Shown here: piece after piece, positions 60,501 through 64,000 of the stretch | Numbering within the stretch: position 1 is the first letter of the stretch | Layout of the letters: each line of letters begins with the position of its first letter | The notes under the pieces: generated by a model | Databases searched by the model: none | Told to the model about the DNA's origin: nothing | Seen by the model: the letters and a program-made list of their open reading frames with translations, nothing else | Translations under genes and position numbers: made by a program | Source: Pseudomonas viridiflava | GTDB lineage: Bacteria; Pseudomonadota; Gammaproteobacteria; Pseudomonadales; Pseudomonadaceae | Length of the DNA stretch: 64,000 nt | Assembly (NCBI RefSeq): GCF_900582195.1 | Contig: NZ_UTHA01000227.1 | Location: forward strand, 124,001 to 188,000 | Direction: 5' to 3'

Positions 60501-60659
60501 TCACGCCTGCTTTTCACGCGCCGCCGACATCACTTCATTCTGTTTCTTGGTAGCTTCGGTGAGCACTTCACTGTAAACGCGCTTCTTCTCTTCCGATTTC
60601 GCATTCCGAATGAAGTCTGCGAAAGGACTCGTGGACTCCTTTGTGGATCCGAGTTTCAT
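60501..60659 (-). CDS. 52-aa protein coupled to the zeta toxin, candidate antitoxin
   Basis: This small gene begins at ATG 60657-60659, overlapping the zeta stop by four bases (ATGA). The product starts MKLGSTKESTSPFADFIRNA and continues as one charged helix with SEEKKRVYSEVL and TKKQNEVMSAAREKQ. It is cytosolic. Classical zeta systems place the antitoxin first; here the small gene is second, but coupling strongly suggests a partner. Its sequence is unlike epsilon or PezA. Antitoxin activity is a prediction. Confidence 0.72.
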   Translation of the reverse strand: MKLGSTKESTSPFADFIRNAKSEEKKRVYSEVLTEATKKQNEVMSAAREKQA

Positions 60660-61381
60660 GGGGTTGCTCCGTCATTGATCCCAAGCATGGCCATCAGGTC
60701 GTGTCTCGTATGCTTCTCGGGGATATGGTAGTCGATCTTGTCGACGCCAGCCTTGTAGAGGCGTCCAGAATTATCAATGTGCTTCACAAGCAAATCGACA
60801 TGAAGATCCTTACCAAACTCTAGCTTAAGGGTGTTTACCACGTCACGTGCTGCGAAGTATTGGTCGACGAAATGCTCTGGTCGAATTCTGCGTCCTTCGG
60901 CTTCCTCACGGGCTCTGACGAAGGACCAGGCAAGGCTAGGGTCTTGATAGACGTAGAGAATTTGCACAAACCTCCCTTTGTCGAGGCAGCGCTGCACATT
61001 TTTCCTCGCTATCTCTATATTTGAAAGCGTCCCGTCCAGTAGGAAAGACTGTTTTCGCTCCAGGGCAAGGTCAATCAGCTTTCCGACGAGAATTGAAACG
61101 GCTCCTTGGAAAAGCCAGGCATTGCCACCTTGATAGGCTTCAAATTCGTTTCTGAGTTCGTCTGGATCGATTCGCAGGATGGGGGTATCGGAGAAGAGGT
61201 TCAGCAGGGCTAATGATGCCTCTGTTTTACCAGCGCCCGGCGAACCTGCCATGAATACCGAAACAGGTTCTTTTTCGGGAGGATAGGTGGTCTGATCGGT
61301 TAGCCGCTTACCGATAGCTTTCTTGTTTGATCGAGCAAACTTGATTGCACCATCCCAGATGGTCTGCTCCTCTTCCGTCAT
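60656..61381 (-). CDS. zeta-toxin-family kinase
   Basis: This 241-residue P-loop kinase has Walker A GSPGAGKT (47-54), the RIDPDELR substrate-contact motif and FLLDGTLSN. These match the zeta/PezT family, whose toxins phosphorylate UDP-N-acetylglucosamine and block cell-wall synthesis. The start ATG 61379-61381 is preceded by AGGCAGGGA; a GTG at 61403-61405 would add eight residues. It is followed by a coupled 52-aa gene and a terminator. Lower GC than neighbours fits an acquired module. Confidence 0.85.
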   Translation of the reverse strand: MTEEEQTIWDGAIKFARSNKKAIGKRLTDQTTYPPEKEPVSVFMAGSPGAGKTEASLALLNLFSDTPILRIDPDELRNEFEAYQGGNAWLFQGAVSILVGKLIDLALERKQSFLLDGTLSNIEIARKNVQRCLDKGRFVQILYVYQDPSLAWSFVRAREEAEGRRIRPEHFVDQYFAARDVVNTLKLEFGKDLHVDLLVKHIDNSGRLYKAGVDKIDYHIPEKHTRHDLMAMLGINDGATP

Positions 61382-61475
61382 TCCCTGCCTTTTATCTTCC
61401 TGCACTGAGAGCGCAACCTCTTAGAGTGAGCAGTGATTTGCCGTGTGCTCCGGGTTTTCTGTACCGAGCGCCACG

Positions 61476-61593
61476 TGTAGATCATTCCCTTGAACAGACT
61501 GCACTTGTTGTCATTAGAGAAAACGAAGCGTAGAGGGGACTGGCGAATCTGCAATCAACGAAGTGTTGCTGAAAGGTTCGGCGCTACCCAAAT
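61476..61593 (-). repeat. ~118-bp diverged direct repeat, copy B (upstream of the zeta toxin)
   Basis: Same orientation as copy A. It starts ~71 bp before the GTG and ~95 bp before the ATG start of the zeta gene, and follows a terminator near-identical to the one after hicB. Confidence 0.65.
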
Positions 61594-61615
61594 GACCAAC
61601 CTCAAATCCCAGCCA

Positions 61616-61645
61616 CAAAAAAACCGGCCCTATAGGCCGGTTTTT
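61616..61645 (-). terminator. terminator downstream of tRNA-Gly
   Basis: AAAAACCGGCC and GGCCGGTTTTT form a stem with T run on either strand. It lies ~50 bp beyond the tRNA 3' end. Confidence 0.85.
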
Positions 61646-61695
61646 GCTGTTCCTGCATCCCCCGTCAAAAAAAACAACGTGAGACAAAAATTGAG

Positions 61696-61769
61696 TGGAG
61701 CGGGTAGAGGGAATCGAACCCTCGTCGGAAGCTTGGGAAGCTACTGTTCTACCATTAAACTATACCCGC
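61696..61769 (-). tRNA. tRNA-Gly (anticodon CCC)
   Basis: A 74-nt cloverleaf including encoded CCA. The acceptor stem is GCGGGTA/TACCCGC, the T arm contains GGTTCGATTCC and the anticodon loop is TTCCCAA, giving anticodon CCC. The sequence is close to glyU of E. coli. The 3' end, a common integration site, faces the toxin/repeat modules at lower coordinates. Confidence 0.95.
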
Positions 61770-61927
61770 TCAGAGCGGCTGACTTTGTACCAGACTCGGC
61801 CACGGATTTGAAGTTTTTCTTTTACTCGTGAACGCTTTAAATCACTGAAAATGGTCAATCGCGGGCGAGCACTGTGGTGCGTAAAGCAGAATCCCAACCT
61901 CACAGACTCGCTCGCGACGACTCTCTT

Positions 61928-62812
61928 TCAAATTGCCAGTGCATGTTGATCCTGAACAAACGAGTAACGCGTTCGGCTGGTCTGCTGTGCCGGTTTCAGA
62001 AAGCCGAGCAGGGCGTTCTGGCTATCGCGGCAGGCGGCCTTGTGCTCCATGTCGAGAAAGTGCCCGGTGGCTTGCAGCGTGGTGAACGTGCTCTGCGCCA
62101 CGTGGTTGCCGAACAGGCGTGCGTCTTCGGCTGCGGTGTATTCGTCCCATTCGCCGTTTAGAAACAGCACTGGCACGTTGATCTTTTTTGCTGCATTCAG
62201 ATAGCACTGCCGATCGCTGTGCAGCACGTCGCTGATGTGGAAGTGCATCTGCCCGTATTCGTGCTCGGCCAAACTGCTGACGTGGCGATAGTTGAAGCGC
62301 TTGAACAGGGACGGCAGGTGTTTGCCGATGGTGTTGTTGACCAGGTGGCCGACGCGGTCGCCGTCGCGCTGGCCGAGGTAGTCGACACCGCGTTCGAGGT
62401 AATCGAGCATGTGCGCGTTGATCACCGGCGAGAACGAGCTGATCACGGCCCGTTCGATGCGCCGTGGCTGGTGGGCGAGGGCGACCAGGGTCGCGGCGCC
62501 GCCCCAGGAGAACGACAGCACGTGTTCGGCGGCGAAGTGGTCGATCAGCTCGAGCAGAATCTGCCCTTCGACGTCCTTCGTCAGATGTTTCTCGTGGCGG
62601 TTGTGGGCTTTTGACCGGCCCGCGTAGGGCTGGTCGTAGCAGACCACGTTGAATTGCGGGTGCAGGTTTTTCACAGTCTGTGCAAACGACGCAGTCGTGG
62701 CCATCGAGCCGTTGACCAGGATGATGGTCTTTTCTGCGGCGTCTGCGCGATAGAACTCCGTGTAAACCCGATACTGACCCTGTATATCCAGCACAGCGAT
62801 TTCTGGCCTCAT
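61928..62812 (-). CDS. phaG: (R)-3-hydroxydecanoyl-ACP:CoA transacylase/thioesterase PhaG
   Basis: This 294-residue alpha/beta-hydrolase-type enzyme links fatty-acid synthesis to medium-chain polyhydroxyalkanoate. The nucleophile-like Ser102 lies in SFSWGGAATL, and the FNVVCYDQPYAGRSK and GKHLPSLFKRFNYRHVSSL blocks are near-identical to P. putida PhaG. A close relative, RhlA, makes rhamnolipid precursors, but the length and the C-terminal ending HALAI favour PhaG. The start ATG 62810-62812 (MRPEIAVLDI) is used rather than the longer upstream frame. Confidence 0.93.
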   Translation of the reverse strand: MRPEIAVLDIQGQYRVYTEFYRADAAEKTIILVNGSMATTASFAQTVKNLHPQFNVVCYDQPYAGRSKAHNRHEKHLTKDVEGQILLELIDHFAAEHVLSFSWGGAATLVALAHQPRRIERAVISSFSPVINAHMLDYLERGVDYLGQRDGDRVGHLVNNTIGKHLPSLFKRFNYRHVSSLAEHEYGQMHFHISDVLHSDRQCYLNAAKKINVPVLFLNGEWDEYTAAEDARLFGNHVAQSTFTTLQATGHFLDMEHKAACRDSQNALLGFLKPAQQTSRTRYSFVQDQHALAI

Positions 62813-63128
62813 GTCATAAGACTCCTGGCAAGCAAGCGGGTATGCGCGCAAATAGAGATTGCACGAGCTTTGTGACAGGTAGGCATACGCCTGGAATTTG
62901 CTTGGCCCATGTCGATCCATGACTGCGGTCGACGGGTGTTGTTATTGGCGGGCAGTCTGCCGGCTGAGGCGGAGCCTTGAAGGCTCTCTACCGGCAAAAA
63001 GTTTCTTGGATGCATGTTGTGACTCGTCGGTCACAATCTGGCCGACGTCCTGATTCAAGCAGGGGAGTCGTGATCGCGCAAGTGCCGTTGGTAAATTGTT
63101 CGACAACTTCTGCTGAGCGGTCGCCGGC
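62813..63128. other. intergenic upstream of phaG
   Basis: About 316 bp with no supported gene. It should hold the phaG promoter and the end of the rsuA transcript. No convincing terminator or operator is seen. Confidence 0.55.
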
Positions 63129-63821
63129 TTAGAACAAATGGATCTCTTCGGTGCGCAAAGCACGGTACTCGCCCGGTTTTAGCGCGTTATCGAGGTGCAG
63201 AAGACCCATGGATTCGCGGTGCAGGCGCAGGACTTTGTTGTTGAAGAAACCAAACATGCGCTTCACCTGATGGTAACGTCCCTCGACGATGCTCAGCCGC
63301 GCCGATCGTGGCCCGAGCAGCTCCAGTTGCGCTGGCTGCGTGGTCAGGTCCTCGAAGGCGAAGTAGATCCCCTCGGCAAAAGTGCTCGCATATTGCGCGT
63401 CAATCTCCTGCTCGGTCTCGACGTAATAGATCTTCGGCAGTTTGGTCTGCGGCTGGGTCAGGCGTCGCGACCACGCGCCGTCGTTGGTGATCAGCATCAG
63501 ACCGGTGGTGTTGAAGTCCAGGCGTCCGGCGATGTGCAGGTCGTCCTTGTCCGGCTCATCGATCAGGTCGAGCACGGTCGGATGCTGCGGATCGCGAGTG
63601 GCGCTGACGCAGCCCGGTGGCTTGTGCAGCATGAAATAGCGCGCCGGTTTGCCATTTTGCAGGACTTCGTCATCGACTTCGACACGGCTGAATTCCAGCA
63701 CTTCGCTGTGCGGATCGCTGACGACTTTTCCGTCAACCCGCACGCGCTTTTCCACCAGCAACAGGCGAACCTGCTGACGGTTGTAGCGGGGCAAGTTGCT
63801 GAGAAAACGGTCGACGCGCAT
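63129..63821 (-). CDS. rsuA: 16S rRNA pseudouridine(516) synthase RsuA
   Basis: This 230-residue enzyme isomerises a uridine of 16S rRNA. The N-terminal S4-like domain (~1-60) is followed by the RluA/RsuA catalytic core with Asp102 in AGRLDFNTTGLML, the same number as in E. coli RsuA. KLPKIYYV and EGRYHQVKRMFG are further family motifs. The gene is near the right window edge with a small gene behind it on the same strand. Confidence 0.93.
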   Translation of the reverse strand: MRVDRFLSNLPRYNRQQVRLLLVEKRVRVDGKVVSDPHSEVLEFSRVEVDDEVLQNGKPARYFMLHKPPGCVSATRDPQHPTVLDLIDEPDKDDLHIAGRLDFNTTGLMLITNDGAWSRRLTQPQTKLPKIYYVETEQEIDAQYASTFAEGIYFAFEDLTTQPAQLELLGPRSARLSIVEGRYHQVKRMFGFFNNKVLRLHRESMGLLHLDNALKPGEYRALRTEEIHLF

Positions 63822-63854
63822 GTTCAGAGTTCGATGATTGAAGGGCGGCGCATC

Positions 63855-64000
63855 TTACGGGATCGAGCGCTTGGCCGCTTGCAGTTGCGCCTCGACCTGC
63901 GCGCAACGCGGGCACAGGCAGGACTGGTTGCGCAGTTCTGGCGGCAGGGCGTCGAGCACCGCCGGGTCAATGCTCACGCCATAGCACCAGCATTCGCGGT
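63855..64000 (-). CDS. cysteine-rich CWC-family protein, C-terminal part (cut by window edge)
   Basis: Only the last 47 residues are present; the gene begins outside the window. The visible sequence has RECWCYGVSIDPAVL, then NQSCLCPRCAQ and a Lys/Arg-containing C-terminus. The spaced cysteines (CWC and CLCPRC) are typical of the CWC family (PF14375), presumably metal-binding. It lies 33 bp upstream of rsuA on the same strand, so the two could be co-transcribed. Function unknown. Confidence 0.8.
   Translation of the reverse strand, partial: RECWCYGVSIDPAVLDALPPELRNQSCLCPRCAQVEAQLQAAKRSIP

Overview
The window is a piece of a fluorescent-Pseudomonas chromosome, most likely Pseudomonas fluorescens group. 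The signs are high GC; near-textbook Pseudomonas proteins (RapA, PcaR/PcaK, EmhABC-EmhR, XenB, OlsBA, PhaG, FosA, CcoM); and many copies of the P. fluorescens REP hairpin GTGGGAGCGAGCTTGCTCGC. No prophage, transposase, plasmid gene or CRISPR array was seen.

Layout. 1-1.5 kb: start of rapA, two small conserved proteins, and a 37-residue protein that looks like the cbb3-oxidase subunit CcoM behind an Anr box. 1.5-2.4 kb: nested non-coding repeats. 2.4-5 kb: a phosphate transporter and sparse DNA. 5-17.5 kb: an uninterrupted beta-ketoadipate (protocatechuate) island: regulator pcaR, transporter pcaK, a coupled catIJ-type transferase/pcaF/pcaHG operon, then pcaT-pcaB-pcaD-pcaC, and an OprD-family porin. 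Together these import 4-hydroxybenzoate/protocatechuate and convert protocatechuate to succinyl-CoA and acetyl-CoA. Candidate PcaR boxes precede pcaR, pcaK and catI. 18-24.6 kb: the RND efflux pump emhABC with divergent repressor emhR and a recognisable operator. 25-27.7 kb: an arsR-MFS-xenB operon with a repeated candidate operator. 27.7-34.5 kb: lipid-related genes (acpH, olsBA, clsB) and envelope proteins. 34.6-47 kb: bglX, a lemA/TPM cluster, a methyltransferase, a DJ-1 protein, yegP, an XRE-cupin regulator divergent from a dapA-like/aldolase pair, a SIR2-like DUF4917 protein and an iron-type alcohol dehydrogenase.

47-55 kb is accessory-like: an Ig-like/delta-60-repeat pair, a LysR gene broken by an internal deletion, tandem secreted paralogues, fosA, a LysE exporter and small stress proteins. 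55-61.8 kb holds the most defence/toxin-like content: a solitary HsdR-N-type nuclease, two methyltransferases, a DUF6124 gene behind a strongly structured leader, an orphan HicB, and a zeta-toxin gene translationally coupled to an unlisted 52-residue protein. The zeta module and hicB each sit downstream of a copy of the same ~118-bp repeat, next to tRNA-Gly(CCC). 62-64 kb returns to core genes: phaG, rsuA and a CWC protein.

Most promising leads: the three-way-junction leader at 59303-59385; the tRNA-proximal repeat/toxin modules at 59.8-61.7 kb; the solitary nuclease at 55949; and the SIR2-like protein at 44723.
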